Positions 42,601-50,601 are shown, counted from the stretch's first letter. The stretch is 64,000 nt of DNA from Streptomyces malaysiensis subsp. samsunensis (GCF_024519315.1 NZ_JANIIC010000021.1:62001-126000), one strand, 5' to 3'. The notes: generated by a model from the sequence alone, not told the origin. Numbers and translations: made by a program.

Positions 42601-44158
42601 CGCCGGCCGGGAACTGCGGGCCGAGGCGGAGGCGCTGCGGCGGATGTCCGGGCATTACGCCCCCCGCCTCTTCGTCGATGCCTCGTCCTCCAACCCTCCG
42701 TGGCTGGTGATGGAATGCGTCCGACTCCCTGACGGCTCACCGGCCCCACCGCTGTCCTCGCTCCTCGGCCGGGAGCCCGACGGCTCGTCCAAGTTGGACC
42801 CCGTGCACGCCGCCACCATCGGCCTCCGCCTGGCCGAGGCGGTGAACATGTGCGCGCTCAAGGGCGTCGTGCCCGGGACCCTTACGCCGGACACCGTGCT
42901 CGTCACCGACCGCACGGTAAAACTCATCGGCTGGACCGACGCGAACCTCAACGACCGCCTCCCGGGAGCTCCCACCCCCGCGGACAGCGTCTACGCGCTG
43001 GGCAAGATTCTCCGCGCCCTGAGCGACTCGCAGCCGACCGCGCGGCTCTCCCAGGCCGGAGCCCTGTGGCAGAACCCCCTCTCGATCATCTCCGCCTGTC
43101 TGAACGAACAGCCGAGCAAGCGGCCGTCGGCGAGTCAGGTGGCGGACGTCTTCGTCAAGTCCCTGCCCACCGTGCGCGCATCCGCCCATACGCCGTACGA
43201 GGCCGAGACCCCGGCCGCCACTCCACCGCCGGACGGGACGCCGGACGCCGAGCCCGCCCCCACGATGGCAGCCGAGCCGCCGCCCTCTCGCTCCACACGC
43301 TCCCGCCTGGCCGCGCTCGTGGGGCTCGGCGGGCGGTCGGCCAAGGCGGAGCAGCGGCAGCGCAAGCTGGACCTCATCCGTACGCCGCTGCCGTCCTGCC
43401 ACCGCATCGCGGTGATCAGCCCCCCCGTGAGTGCCGGGCGCACCGTCACGACCCTCACCCTGGGCGCGATCCTCGCGGGCGAACGCCAGAACGAGGTCAT
43501 CGCGGTGGACGCGATGCCCGGCGGTGACACCCTCAGCAGCCGAGTCGATGCCCGGTCCGATTGGACCGTCCACAAGCTGGCCCGCGCCGACCTCCCCGGC
43601 GATGATGCCGACTCCATCCGGCGCTTCACCTCGCGGCTGCCCTCCGGGCTCGAGGTCCTCCTCGGAGACCCCACCCCGATCAGTCTCGTGGGCCGGGCGG
43701 CCCCGATCGACGACACGGAGTACCGCCACGTCATGGCCCTTCTGGCGAGGCACTACCCGATCGTCCTCAGCGACTCGGACACCGGCGCACTCCACGGCAG
43801 CATGCGGGGCATCCTCGATCTCGCCGACCAGTTGATCATCGTCACCACTCCCTTGGTGGAGCACATGAGGAGCGCGCACCGGACCCTGGACCGGCTGGCC
43901 GAGGACGGTCACGCGGATCTGGTGCGAGGCGCCATCACCGTGGTCAACATGTCGCACGACGTGCCCTGGACCCATTACTACGAGGGCCTCACCGCGGGGT
44001 TCCGGGACCGCTGCCGCGGCGTGGTCGTGGCGCCGTACGACGAGCATCTGGTGTCCCGGGGCGAGATCGACCTCCGCCGGCTCGCGTCCAGGACCCTCGA
44101 CGCCTACCTCGACCTCGCCGCCCTGGTCGCGGAGGGGTTCCCCGGGGCCGGGGACTGA
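39674..44158 (+). CDS. Giant SAV_2336-type scaffold: vWA-like, pseudokinase, zinc ribbon, pseudokinase, MinD-like NTPase
   Basis: A 1494-aa cytoplasmic protein. About 1-55 helical; 55-180 disordered; 225-420 a SAV_2336-like domain resembling vWA, where ALVIDDGMSM replaces the usual DxSGS metal motif; 440-620 helical; 630-860 kinase-like with HGDLSVSTVHI and LTGWS in place of HRDLxxxN and DFG; zinc ribbon CSRCGNPLEPDNHFCDGCG at about 892; 939-1166 a second kinase-like domain with VPGTLTPDTVLV and KLIGWTD; 1232-1494 a MinD/ParA-like domain whose P-loop reads SPPVSAGRTVTTLTL instead of KGGVGKTT. Both kinase domains lack catalytic Asp/Asn or DFG residues and the P-loop lysine is Arg. It most likely scaffolds or senses for the adjacent MoxR and protease. 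Confidence 0.8.
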   Translation: MVGGGTGRLGRLDEAMAILTAGGLELSREELLDALWLAGRLPEDGPERAPLARAVARGGTALPATRPEPARPAATASTAAPVQQTEQRSAQPTALPSEPARTPRANGSVLGAQPSAPAKRQPDGPRDQRHGLTPPRDDRQLRGLYGGSQGSGAGGAEDAAADARRALPLRVPEDKALHQELSIGRALRPLKQHRPNPLRREFDEAATATALAETGLPDVVTRPARERWLDLALVIDDGMSMLLWRRLAVELRTVLQRSGAFRVVRVLGLRTRGGDAPALRARPYAPDAPLLPTTALSDPSGHTLVLVVSDGVGAAWRDGRMGQVLARWAGVGPTAVVHALPPRLWEGSGIRARRWQVRTRRPGSANTDWTVADPVLPAALARFEGVPVPVLEPDAGPLADWARLIASASGTAVLPLLDPGRGGPRPALAAAPGPADEVGRVQRFRDAASPEAYRLAAHMAAVAPLPVPVMRMVQKAVDGRTDTGRLAEVFLGGLMLPVEPPASAGQDPLPPEHRPFTFTDAAQRALLGAVPLAELVSTSRLIGRRLEQLAGRSPDFPAWLADPGGSDRLPADARPFSAVERRLAARLGAPPRPSVFTTPTAAVRWRRLEPGDPHTLGPYRLTMAGPPGARLTPYLGQDAYDAEAVLQTARHARGEAAAALLDVQAEALRRMDGRYARRLLREGLTDDVPWIAEEAFIGERLDYVLRGYAEQWEDRPDDALLAGPERWDGHTALALARKVADAVRTSEDAGVVHGDLSVSTVHIAGEDILLTGWSSAAIDGTPSPASAGGRPPAPEDNVKALGDILLCLGGGAQARRPAPGLYFMPRWSSAVWEPLRAVVMACRENPRRHTAYGIWELLMDFRPDAAPPRTRAEQPSPRARRPLFRPGGPLACSRCGNPLEPDNHFCDGCGVDLYSSPPVSAPPGSARAPRTEPGSALPSVDGYRAYRRLGGSQGRDVYLARRPGAQREVVIRMAPGAGRELRAEAEALRRMSGHYAPRLFVDASSSNPPWLVMECVRLPDGSPAPPLSSLLGREPDGSSKLDPVHAATIGLRLAEAVNMCALKGVVPGTLTPDTVLVTDRTVKLIGWTDANLNDRLPGAPTPADSVYALGKILRALSDSQPTARLSQAGALWQNPLSIISACLNEQPSKRPSASQVADVFVKSLPTVRASAHTPYEAETPAATPPPDGTPDAEPAPTMAAEPPPSRSTRSRLAALVGLGGRSAKAEQRQRKLDLIRTPLPSCHRIAVISPPVSAGRTVTTLTLGAILAGERQNEVIAVDAMPGGDTLSSRVDARSDWTVHKLARADLPGDDADSIRRFTSRLPSGLEVLLGDPTPISLVGRAAPIDDTEYRHVMALLARHYPIVLSDSDTGALHGSMRGILDLADQLIIVTTPLVEHMRSAHRTLDRLAEDGHADLVRGAITVVNMSHDVPWTHYYEGLTAGFRDRCRGVVVAPYDEHLVSRGEIDLRRLASRTLDAYLDLAALVAEGFPGAGD

Positions 44159-44188
44159 GCGGTCCGCGAAGGGCTTATCCTCTAGGCC

Positions 44189-45124
44189 ATGTCGTCCGCC
44201 GATTTGATCCGCATCGTCTCCCGCTCCTCCCCCATGGCCCTCGCCCAGGTCGAGCGGGTCCGTACCGAGCTGGCCGCGCTGCGGCCGGGTGTCCGTACGG
44301 AGGTCGTGCCCGTCACCACCTCAGGCGACCGGTGGATGGGCGATCTGGCGAAGCTGGGCGGCAAGGGGGCGTTCACCAAGGAGGTGGACGCCGCGCTGCT
44401 GGCGGGCGAGGCGGATCTCGCCGTGCACTGCATCAAGGACGTGCCCGCCGACCGCCCGCTGCCCGCGGGCACGGTCTTCGCCGCGTACCTCAAGCGGGAC
44501 GACATCCGCGACGCCGTGCTGCACCCGGGCGGGCTGCCCCTCGACGAGATGCCCGCGGGGACCCGGATCGGCACCTCGTCGGTGCGGCGCGTGGCCCAGC
44601 TGGCCATGAGCCATCCGCATCTGGAGTGCGTGCCGATGCGCGGCAACGCCAACCGGCGGCTGGAGAAGCTGGACGCGGGCGAATGCGACGCCCTGATGCT
44701 GGCCGTCTCCGGACTGGAGCGGATCGGCCGCACGGACCGGATCAGCGAGATCCTGTCGGTGGAGACCATGTGCCCGCCGATCGGGGCCGGGGTGCTGGGG
44801 CTCCAGTGCCGGGAGGACGACACCGAGACGATCGAGGCCGTGGCCGGGCTCGGCGAGGCCGGTGTGTGGAAAGAGGTCACCGCCGAGCGGATGCTGCTGC
44901 ATGTGCTCCAGGGGCACTGCAACTCGCCGATCGCGGGATATGCCAGGGCCGAGCGCGACGGTCGGCTCTCGCTGCGCGCCCGGGTCTTCAGCCCGGACGG
45001 CAAGACGGTGCTGGACGCCCACGAGTGGGCGGGCCCGCTGGACCCGGCCACCCTGGGGACGTCGGTCGCGGTGGCGCTGCTGCGGCAGGGCGCCCGCGAG
45101 GTCATCGACACGATCCCGCACTGA
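44189..45124 (+). CDS. Porphobilinogen deaminase-like protein (divergent HemC paralogue)
   Basis: A 311-aa protein of the hydroxymethylbilane synthase family, which polymerises four porphobilinogens. Seen: RSSPMALAQVERV at the start, LAVHCIKDVPADRP (catalytic Asp retained, HSxKD as HCIKD), GTSSVRRVAQL, RGNANRRLEKLD and the cofactor-attachment cysteine in LQGHCNSPIAGYA. The Cys loop and the AVHC variant differ from the canonical LEGGC and AVHS, and no other heme gene is nearby, so this is probably the second, non-canonical HemC seen in streptomycetes. The ATG at 44189 is 30 bp after the scaffold gene. Confidence 0.85.
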   Translation: MSSADLIRIVSRSSPMALAQVERVRTELAALRPGVRTEVVPVTTSGDRWMGDLAKLGGKGAFTKEVDAALLAGEADLAVHCIKDVPADRPLPAGTVFAAYLKRDDIRDAVLHPGGLPLDEMPAGTRIGTSSVRRVAQLAMSHPHLECVPMRGNANRRLEKLDAGECDALMLAVSGLERIGRTDRISEILSVETMCPPIGAGVLGLQCREDDTETIEAVAGLGEAGVWKEVTAERMLLHVLQGHCNSPIAGYARAERDGRLSLRARVFSPDGKTVLDAHEWAGPLDPATLGTSVAVALLRQGAREVIDTIPH

Positions 45125-45187
45125 GCGCTGAGCACTGAGCATCGAGCGCTGAGGTGGCAGCCGTCCCCTCCCGGGGTCCCGGGGGCT

Positions 45188-46609
45188 CTACCGCCCCCGC
45201 AGCCTCCGCCAGACCGCCCGCGCCGCGTGGTGGCCGGACATGCCGTGGACACCTGGCCCCGGTGGGGTCGCGGAGGAGCACAGGAAGACCGCCGGGTGGG
45301 CGGTGGCGTACGGGACGCGGGCCAGCTTGGGCCGTATGACCGCCTGGATGCCCTCGAAGGCGCCGCAGCCGATGTCGCCGTCGATGTAGTTGGCGTTGCG
45401 GGCGGCGAGTTCGGGCGGGCCGGCCACCGCGCGGGCCAGGACCAGATCGCGGAAGCCGGGCGCGAAGCGCTCGATCTGACGCTCGATCACCTCCGTGGCG
45501 TCGCCCCTCCAACCGCTGGGCACATGGCCGTACGCCCAGAAGGTGTGCTTGCCCTCCGGGGCCCGGGACGGGTCGAGGAGGGTCGGCTGAGAGGTGATCA
45601 GGAACGGTACGGAGGGGTCCCGGCCGTCGACGGCGGCCCGCAGCGCCGCGCCGATCTCGCCCGAGGTGGGGCCGATATGGACGGTGCCCGCGCGCCGGGC
45701 GTCGGGCGCGGTCCAGGGCACCGGACCGGACAGCGCGTAGTCGATTTTGAAGGCGCCGGCGCCGTAGCGGTAGTGGCGGTAGGCGTTGCCGAGACCGGCG
45801 ATACGGGCCAGGGCGCGCGGTGAGGTGTCGAAGATGTACGCACGGGCGGGCGGCAGCTCGTCGAGCCGCTTGACCTCGGTGGAGACATGGATCTTCCCGC
45901 CGTGTTCGCGCAGGTACGCCCCCAGCGCGTTCACGATCGACTGGGAGCCGCCGCGCGGAATCGGCCAGCCGACCTCATGGGCCGCGACGGCGAACATCAG
46001 GGCGGGTCCGCCGGTGGCCACCGCGCTGGTCGGCGCGATGGCATGCCCGGCCAACCCGGCGAACAGGGCCCGCGCCTTCTCGTCGCGGAAGCGCAGCGGA
46101 CCGGCGAGCAGCGAGACCGGCAGCAGCGCATGCAGCCCGAAGCGGGCCCAGGTGATCGGGTCGCGGGGCACCCCGTCCCAGTGGGTGCGCAGCATATCGG
46201 GGGCGAGGGTGGCCCAGCGGCCGAGGTAGGGCGCGATCAGCCGGCGGTAGGTACCGGCGTCGCGCGGGCCGAGCGACATGGCCGTCTCGCCGACCGAGCG
46301 GGCGAGCACGGCGGCCGTGCCGTCCGGGAAGGGGTGGGCCAGCGGCAGTTCGGGGTGCAGCCACTCCAGGCCGTACCGGGCGAGCGGCATCCGATCGAAG
46401 GCCGGGGAGCCGATGGCGAGGGGGTGCACGGCGGAACAGGGGTCGTGCCGGAAGCCGGGGAGGGTCAGCTCTTCGGTGCGTGAGCCCCCGCCGATGGTGT
46501 CCGCGGCCTCGAAGATCTCCACCGCGCAGCCGCGGCGGGCGAGTTCGACGGCCGCGGTCAGCCCGTTCGGCCCGGCACCCACGACTACCGCGTCGAGCAT
46601 GGACGGCAC
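45188..46609 (-). CDS. Phytoene desaturase-like FAD/NAD(P) oxidoreductase (CrtI superfamily)
   Basis: A 473-aa flavoprotein. The N-terminal dinucleotide site is VVVGAGPNGLTAAVELARRG, followed by EAADTIGGGSRTEE, and the C-terminal CrtI signature region is PPGPGVHGMSGHHAARAVWR. It belongs to the large actinobacterial group annotated as NAD(P)/FAD-dependent oxidoreductases near CrtI/pyridine-nucleotide-disulphide types; a carotenoid substrate is not implied because no crtB/E genes are near. GTG at 46609 follows GAGGGGG; ATG at 46600 is the alternative. Convergent with the HemC-like gene across 63 bp of GC-rich short repeats. The inositol-phosphatase gene lies 35 bp upstream, so they are likely cotranscribed. 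Confidence 0.85.
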   Translation of the reverse strand: MPSMLDAVVVGAGPNGLTAAVELARRGCAVEIFEAADTIGGGSRTEELTLPGFRHDPCSAVHPLAIGSPAFDRMPLARYGLEWLHPELPLAHPFPDGTAAVLARSVGETAMSLGPRDAGTYRRLIAPYLGRWATLAPDMLRTHWDGVPRDPITWARFGLHALLPVSLLAGPLRFRDEKARALFAGLAGHAIAPTSAVATGGPALMFAVAAHEVGWPIPRGGSQSIVNALGAYLREHGGKIHVSTEVKRLDELPPARAYIFDTSPRALARIAGLGNAYRHYRYGAGAFKIDYALSGPVPWTAPDARRAGTVHIGPTSGEIGAALRAAVDGRDPSVPFLITSQPTLLDPSRAPEGKHTFWAYGHVPSGWRGDATEVIERQIERFAPGFRDLVLARAVAGPPELAARNANYIDGDIGCGAFEGIQAVIRPKLARVPYATAHPAVFLCSSATPPGPGVHGMSGHHAARAVWRRLRGR

Positions 46610-46644
46610 ATGGCCCCCTCGTCCTTGAGGAATCGTTGGAACGA

Positions 46645-47472
46645 TCAGCCGGCGGCGGCCAGCAGGTCCAGGATATGCCGAACGGCCGCCTCGTCCCTGG
46701 CCGCCGTGAAAGGAAGGGCATTGCCCCCGGCGATCCGGAACGGCTCGCCGCCGAGCGTGGCCTGCGCCCCGCCCGCCTCTCCGACCAGCAGCAGCCCGGC
46801 GGCGTGGTCCCAGGCGTTCTCCCAGGTGAAGGCGACGGCGTCGAGCAGCCCCCGGGCCACGTTCAGATACTCCAGACCGGCCGAACCGCAGGGGCGCACC
46901 TCAACTCCCGGCGCCCGCAGGCTCGCCAGGGTGCGCTTCTCCGCGTCGGTGGTGAAGTCGAAGTGGGAGACGGCCACGTGGAGGGGCGCGCCGGGCTCGG
47001 GGGAGCCGCAGTGGATCGGCTCGCCGTTGAGCAGCGCGCCCCCGCCCCGGCGGGCGATCGCCATCTGGTCGAGCACCGGGGCGTAGGTCCAGGACGCGAG
47101 GAGCTCTTCACCCTGCGCGAGGGTGACCAGCGTCGCGAAACCGGGGTCGCCGTGGACGAACTGCCGGGTGCCGTCGACCGGATCGACGATCCATACGGGC
47201 GCGTCGCCGCCGAGGTGGCTGAGCACGGCCGGGTCGGCGTGCACCGCCTCCTCGCCCACCACCACGGAGCCGGGCAGCAGCTTGGTGAGGGCGTCGGTCA
47301 GACGCTCCTCGGCCTGCCGGTCGGCGATGGTCACCAGGTCGTGCGGGCCGTTCTTCTCGACGATCTCATGGGCGGCGAGCTGCCGGAAGCGCGGCATGAC
47401 CTCGTCGGCGACCGCCATGCGGATCGCCTCCTCCACCGCGCCGAGATCACCGGCGAGAAATTCATCGATCAT
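46645..47472 (-). CDS. Inositol monophosphatase family phosphatase
   Basis: A 275-aa magnesium-dependent sugar or polyol phosphatase. Metal-binding residues are in VVGEEAV, WIVDPVDGTRQFVHG and the C-terminal WDHAAGLLL, the three diagnostic motifs of the FIG/IMPase superfamily. It could act on inositol-1-phosphate, histidinol phosphate, 3'-phosphoadenylate or fructose bisphosphate; sequence alone does not decide. ATG at 47472. Upstream is a 210-bp gap holding a 32-bp direct repeat and the MFS stop. Operon with the CrtI-like gene downstream. Confidence 0.87.
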   Translation of the reverse strand: MIDEFLAGDLGAVEEAIRMAVADEVMPRFRQLAAHEIVEKNGPHDLVTIADRQAEERLTDALTKLLPGSVVVGEEAVHADPAVLSHLGGDAPVWIVDPVDGTRQFVHGDPGFATLVTLAQGEELLASWTYAPVLDQMAIARRGGGALLNGEPIHCGSPEPGAPLHVAVSHFDFTTDAEKRTLASLRAPGVEVRPCGSAGLEYLNVARGLLDAVAFTWENAWDHAAGLLLVGEAGGAQATLGGEPFRIAGGNALPFTAARDEAAVRHILDLLAAAG

Positions 47473-47648
47473 GCGTTCATCGAATCATGCCTCTGCGACG
47501 GCAGATGGCACAGCGGCTGACGTGCGGTGTCATCGAGGTGAAGGGAGCGATCGCCGCGAAACGCCCGGATCCGCGTTTCGCCCGGCATCGCGGTCCACCC
47601 CCTCGATAGGGGGAACGGGCGGGCTGCCGGGCGGGGTGCCGGGCGGGC

Positions 47649-47712
47649 GGTCACGGCACGCGTTCGGCGGGCTGCCGGGCGGTCACGGCACACGCTCGGC
47701 GGGCTGGTCGGC
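47649..47712. repeat. 2 x 32-bp tandem duplication across the MFS stop codon
   Basis: GGTCACGGCACGCGTTCGGC plus GGGCTGCCGGGC at 47649 is repeated with a few changes at 47681. Both copies carry the minus-strand codons for the protein end AERVP and a stop, so the terminus of the MFS gene has been duplicated. Confidence 0.85.
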
Positions 47713-49173
47713 GGCCGGTTCCGGGCTGGGCTCCGCCGGGTGGCGGGTCCGGACGCCGGTGGTGAGCAGGCCCAGCGTCACGATGGCGAGGCCGCATCCG
47801 GCCATGATCGCCCAGCCCAGATGGCTGGCCCCGGGGAATCCGGAGCCGAAGGGGCCATGTACCCGGGCGGTGGAGACCGAGCCGAGGACGGCCACGCCGA
47901 GGGCCGCCCCCACCTGGCGGCCGGTGGAGGTGACCGCGGCGGCCACCCCCGCCTGGGAGCGCGGCATCCCGGAGACGGCGGAGTAGGTGAGCGGGGCGTC
48001 GAGCATGCCGAAGCCGATGCCGAACGCCACATAGGCGATGACGAGGTACCAGATCGGGGTGTCGGCCCGCACCTGGGTCAGCAGCAGTCCGCACCCCGCC
48101 GTACCGGCACCGGCGATCACCATGGGGATGCGCGGGCCGCGGGCGCCGACGATACGGCCCGCGAGCGGTGAGGAGACCAGCGTCATGGCCGCCATCGGCA
48201 GCGTGAGCAGCCCGGTGTGCAGCGGCGAGAAGTCCTTGACGTCCTGGAGGTACAGGGCGTTCAGGAAGAGGAACCCGGCGAGCGCGGCGAAGCCGCACAC
48301 CGCGGAGGCGATGGCGCCGCTGAAGGAGGGGCTGCGGAAGAAGCGGACGTCCAGCAGCGGTTCGGCGCGGCGGAGTTCATAGCGGATGAGGGTCACGGCG
48401 GCCACGACGGCAACGGTGAAGCAGCCGACGATCAGCGCCGAGCCCCAGCCCCTGACCGGGCCCTCGATGATGCCGAACGTCAGCGTCGCGAGCAGCGCGA
48501 TCACCAGCAGCTGCCCCACCGGATCGAGCCTGCGCGGCCGCGGGGCCTTGGACTCGGGGACGAAGAGCGAGGTGAGGATCAGCGCGAGGGCGGCGACCGG
48601 GAGGTTGACCCAGAAGACGGCCTGCCAGCCGGTCGAGTCCACCAGCGCACCGCCGACGACGGGGCCCAGCGCGATGCTCACCCCCGCGACCGCGCCCCAC
48701 AGCCCGATCGCCCTGGCCCGCTCCCTCAGATCGGTGAAGGTGTTGGCGATGATCGAGACCGCGACGGGGTTGAGCATGGCGCCGCCCATGGCCTGGACCA
48801 TCCGGAAGGCGATGAGCGAACCGGTGTCGGAAGCCAGCCCGCACAGCAGCGACCCCAGGCTGAACAGCAGCAGCCCGCTCTGAAAGGTTCTGCGCCTGCC
48901 GAACCGGTCGGCCATGGAGCCGGAGAGCATCAGCAGGCTGGCGAGCACCACGGTGTAGGCGTCCACCGTCCACTGGAGCCCCGAGGGCGTGGCGTCCAGG
49001 TCCTTCTGGATGGACGGCAGGGCGAGGTTCACGATGGTGGTGTCGAGGCCCACCATGAACAGGCTGATACAGCAGATCCCCAGGATCAGCCACTTGTGGC
49101 GGTCGTGCGGCAGCGGACGGCCCCGTCCGCTGTCCGCGTGGTCCGGGGCGGCTGGGCTCGTGGCGCCGACCAT
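47683..49173 (-). CDS. MFS transporter, DHA2 / EmrB-QacA family
   Basis: A 496-aa proton-driven drug exporter with 14 predicted membrane spans. Family signatures: FMVGLDTTIVNLALPSI at helix 1, SGSMADRFGRRRTFQSG (motif A), and GPVVGGALVDSTGWQAVFWVNLPV (motif C and the following loop). Start at 49173 (MVGATSPAAPDH). Likely exports a hydrophobic compound, possibly the product of the neighbouring O-methyltransferase, although a stem-loop separates the two genes. The C-terminus ends inside a 32-bp tandem duplication. Confidence 0.9.
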   Translation of the reverse strand: MVGATSPAAPDHADSGRGRPLPHDRHKWLILGICCISLFMVGLDTTIVNLALPSIQKDLDATPSGLQWTVDAYTVVLASLLMLSGSMADRFGRRRTFQSGLLLFSLGSLLCGLASDTGSLIAFRMVQAMGGAMLNPVAVSIIANTFTDLRERARAIGLWGAVAGVSIALGPVVGGALVDSTGWQAVFWVNLPVAALALILTSLFVPESKAPRPRRLDPVGQLLVIALLATLTFGIIEGPVRGWGSALIVGCFTVAVVAAVTLIRYELRRAEPLLDVRFFRSPSFSGAIASAVCGFAALAGFLFLNALYLQDVKDFSPLHTGLLTLPMAAMTLVSSPLAGRIVGARGPRIPMVIAGAGTAGCGLLLTQVRADTPIWYLVIAYVAFGIGFGMLDAPLTYSAVSGMPRSQAGVAAAVTSTGRQVGAALGVAVLGSVSTARVHGPFGSGFPGASHLGWAIMAGCGLAIVTLGLLTTGVRTRHPAEPSPEPAADQPAERVP

Positions 49174-49211
49174 GGTTCGCCTCCTGATCGGGGCGGGTCA
49201 TGCCCCGGCAC

Positions 49212-49247
49212 ACGGGCCGTTACGACCTCCGCATCGAAACGGCCCGT
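49212..49247 (-). terminator. Stem-loop between the O-methyltransferase and MFS genes
   Basis: Perfect 10-bp arms ACGGGCCGTT and AACGGCCCGT with a 16-nt loop, 31 bp after the methyltransferase stop. It either ends that transcript or attenuates read-through into the MFS gene. Confidence 0.65.
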
Positions 49248-49278
49248 CCCGCCGGGGGTGTCCTCGCCTGGTTCCGGA

Positions 49279-50316
49279 CTATGCCTTGCGGCCGGTGATC
49301 ACGACGGTGTCCGCGCCGAGGGGCAGCCGTCCGGAGGGCTCGATGCCCACCGCGCGGAACCACTCCTCGTACTCGGCGCCCGTGTAGACCATGCCCTCAC
49401 CGGAGGCGATGGTGTGGAAGTACGCGGACAGCAGCGCCGCCCGCTCGGGTCCGGTGCCGTCGTCGTCCTGGCGCGGGGTGACCACGTAGATCCCGCCGCC
49501 GGGCGGGAGGGCGCGGGCGGCCTTGGCGAGGAGCGCCTGGACCCGCTCGGGGGACCATATCTCCAGGAAGTGGGCGAAGAGCACACCGTCGCAGCCGGTC
49601 GGGAACTCGTCGTTGAATGCGTCGAGGCTCACCGCTCGCACCCGGTCGGCCAGCCCGAGCTTCTCGACCTTCTCGTTGGCGGCCGTCGCGATCGAGGGGA
49701 GATCGCCGATGGTGATGCGCAGATCCGGCCAGCGGGCGGCGAAGTTGGTGGCGTTGATGGCCGTTCCGCCGCCGACGTCCAGGAGATGGGCGCACCCGGA
49801 GAGGTCCAGCTTCTCTCCCAGTTCGGCGCCCACGAGCCTGCTCACCGAGGACATCATGGTGTGGAATGTGGCTTCCAGTTCCGGATTTTCGGCGAGCCGC
49901 CCGTAGAGGGTGGGCGCCGTTCCCGGAATCTCCCGCCGCAAGCCGATGTTGGTGTCTTCCTTGAGGGATTCACAGAACCAGGCCATCGCCCGGTAGATAC
50001 CGTGTTGTTCCCAGGGAATGTTGGAGGCGGGCGCCTCGTCGAAGTCGGCGGTCAGCGGCTTCGAGAGAGGGGTGGTGTGATAGCCGTCACCGTCCTTGCC
50101 CAAAAGCCCGAATACCGTACAGCCGAGAAGGAGGATACGAGTGGGCTGCTCCTTGAGGCCCAGCCGTCCGGCGATCTCCCGTACGGCCAGACCGGGCTCC
50201 TTCTCCACCAACGCGAAGAGCCCTAACTGGAATGCCGCGCTCAGGAACTGAAACCGATAGTGGGCCTTGTAGAGCCCTCTGAGCTCCACCTCTATCGGTA
50301 CCTCGGTTTGCGTCAT
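49279..50316 (-). CDS. O-methyltransferase, acetylserotonin/hydroxyneurosporene (AcsOMT/CrtF) type
   Basis: A 345-aa SAM-dependent O-methyltransferase of the plant COMT/CrtF-like family common in antibiotic clusters. It has an N-terminal winged-helix dimerisation domain (YRFQFLSAAFQLGLFALVEKE, REIAGRLGLKEQPTRILL), SAM motif LLDVGGGTAINATNF, and IGDLPSIATAA. The usual catalytic His of small-molecule OMTs is at about FAHFLEIWSP. ATG at 50316 after AGAAGGG. Codon use and the upstream region are clearly richer in A/T than neighbours (many GAA, TTC/TTT, GGA codons near the 5' end), pointing to horizontal acquisition. No other biosynthetic genes lie alongside except the MFS pump. Confidence 0.85.
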   Translation of the reverse strand: MTQTEVPIEVELRGLYKAHYRFQFLSAAFQLGLFALVEKEPGLAVREIAGRLGLKEQPTRILLLGCTVFGLLGKDGDGYHTTPLSKPLTADFDEAPASNIPWEQHGIYRAMAWFCESLKEDTNIGLRREIPGTAPTLYGRLAENPELEATFHTMMSSVSRLVGAELGEKLDLSGCAHLLDVGGGTAINATNFAARWPDLRITIGDLPSIATAANEKVEKLGLADRVRAVSLDAFNDEFPTGCDGVLFAHFLEIWSPERVQALLAKAARALPPGGGIYVVTPRQDDDGTGPERAALLSAYFHTIASGEGMVYTGAEYEEWFRAVGIEPSGRLPLGADTVVITGRKA

Positions 50317-50573
50317 GCCCAACCCTTCTGTGACAAGGAGTCGTTCAGCCGACGGCACATCAGAGCACAAAATCCGAGGTGATTGTAACCATATTCGAAG
50401 GCTTCGGGGAGCGAGCGCCTTTCGCTCTCCGGCCATAGTCGGCGAGTGGCCGAATAAACGGAATTAACCCCTCCTTGAGAAAAGGCCCCTTGCCGGGAAG
50501 TGAGGCGCTTCAGCGAGAGGGTGGGCCACGGGGAGGGGGGACGGAACGGACGAGGGCCGTGCGGGGCCCGGAG
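50317..50573. other. Intergenic promoter region of the O-methyltransferase
   Basis: About 260 bp, unusually A/T-rich around 50360-50480 for this genome. It should hold the methyltransferase promoter on the minus strand. An imperfect hairpin GGGAGCGA / TCGCTCTCC lies near 50408-50432. No gene seen. Confidence 0.4.
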
Positions 50574-50601
50574 GCCGGCCGGTGGTCCACCACCGGCCGG
50601 C
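50574..50601 (-). terminator. Terminator of the pyrimidine-degradation operon
   Basis: Perfect 13-bp arms GCCGGCCGGTGGT and ACCACCGGCCGGC around CC, starting 6 bp past the stop of the LLM gene. A two-base loop means the top pairs will not form, but the hairpin is strong. Confidence 0.8.

Noticed and set aside
41929..43170. Active Hanks-type serine/threonine kinases in the giant scaffold
   Set aside because: The fold pattern is there but the catalytic-loop Asn and DFG are missing in both domains, and the second also lacks the HRD region; called pseudokinases instead.
45125..45187. Terminator between hemC-like and CrtI-like genes
   Set aside because: Short repeats of GAGC and CCCGGGG are present but no single convincing stem with a defined loop.
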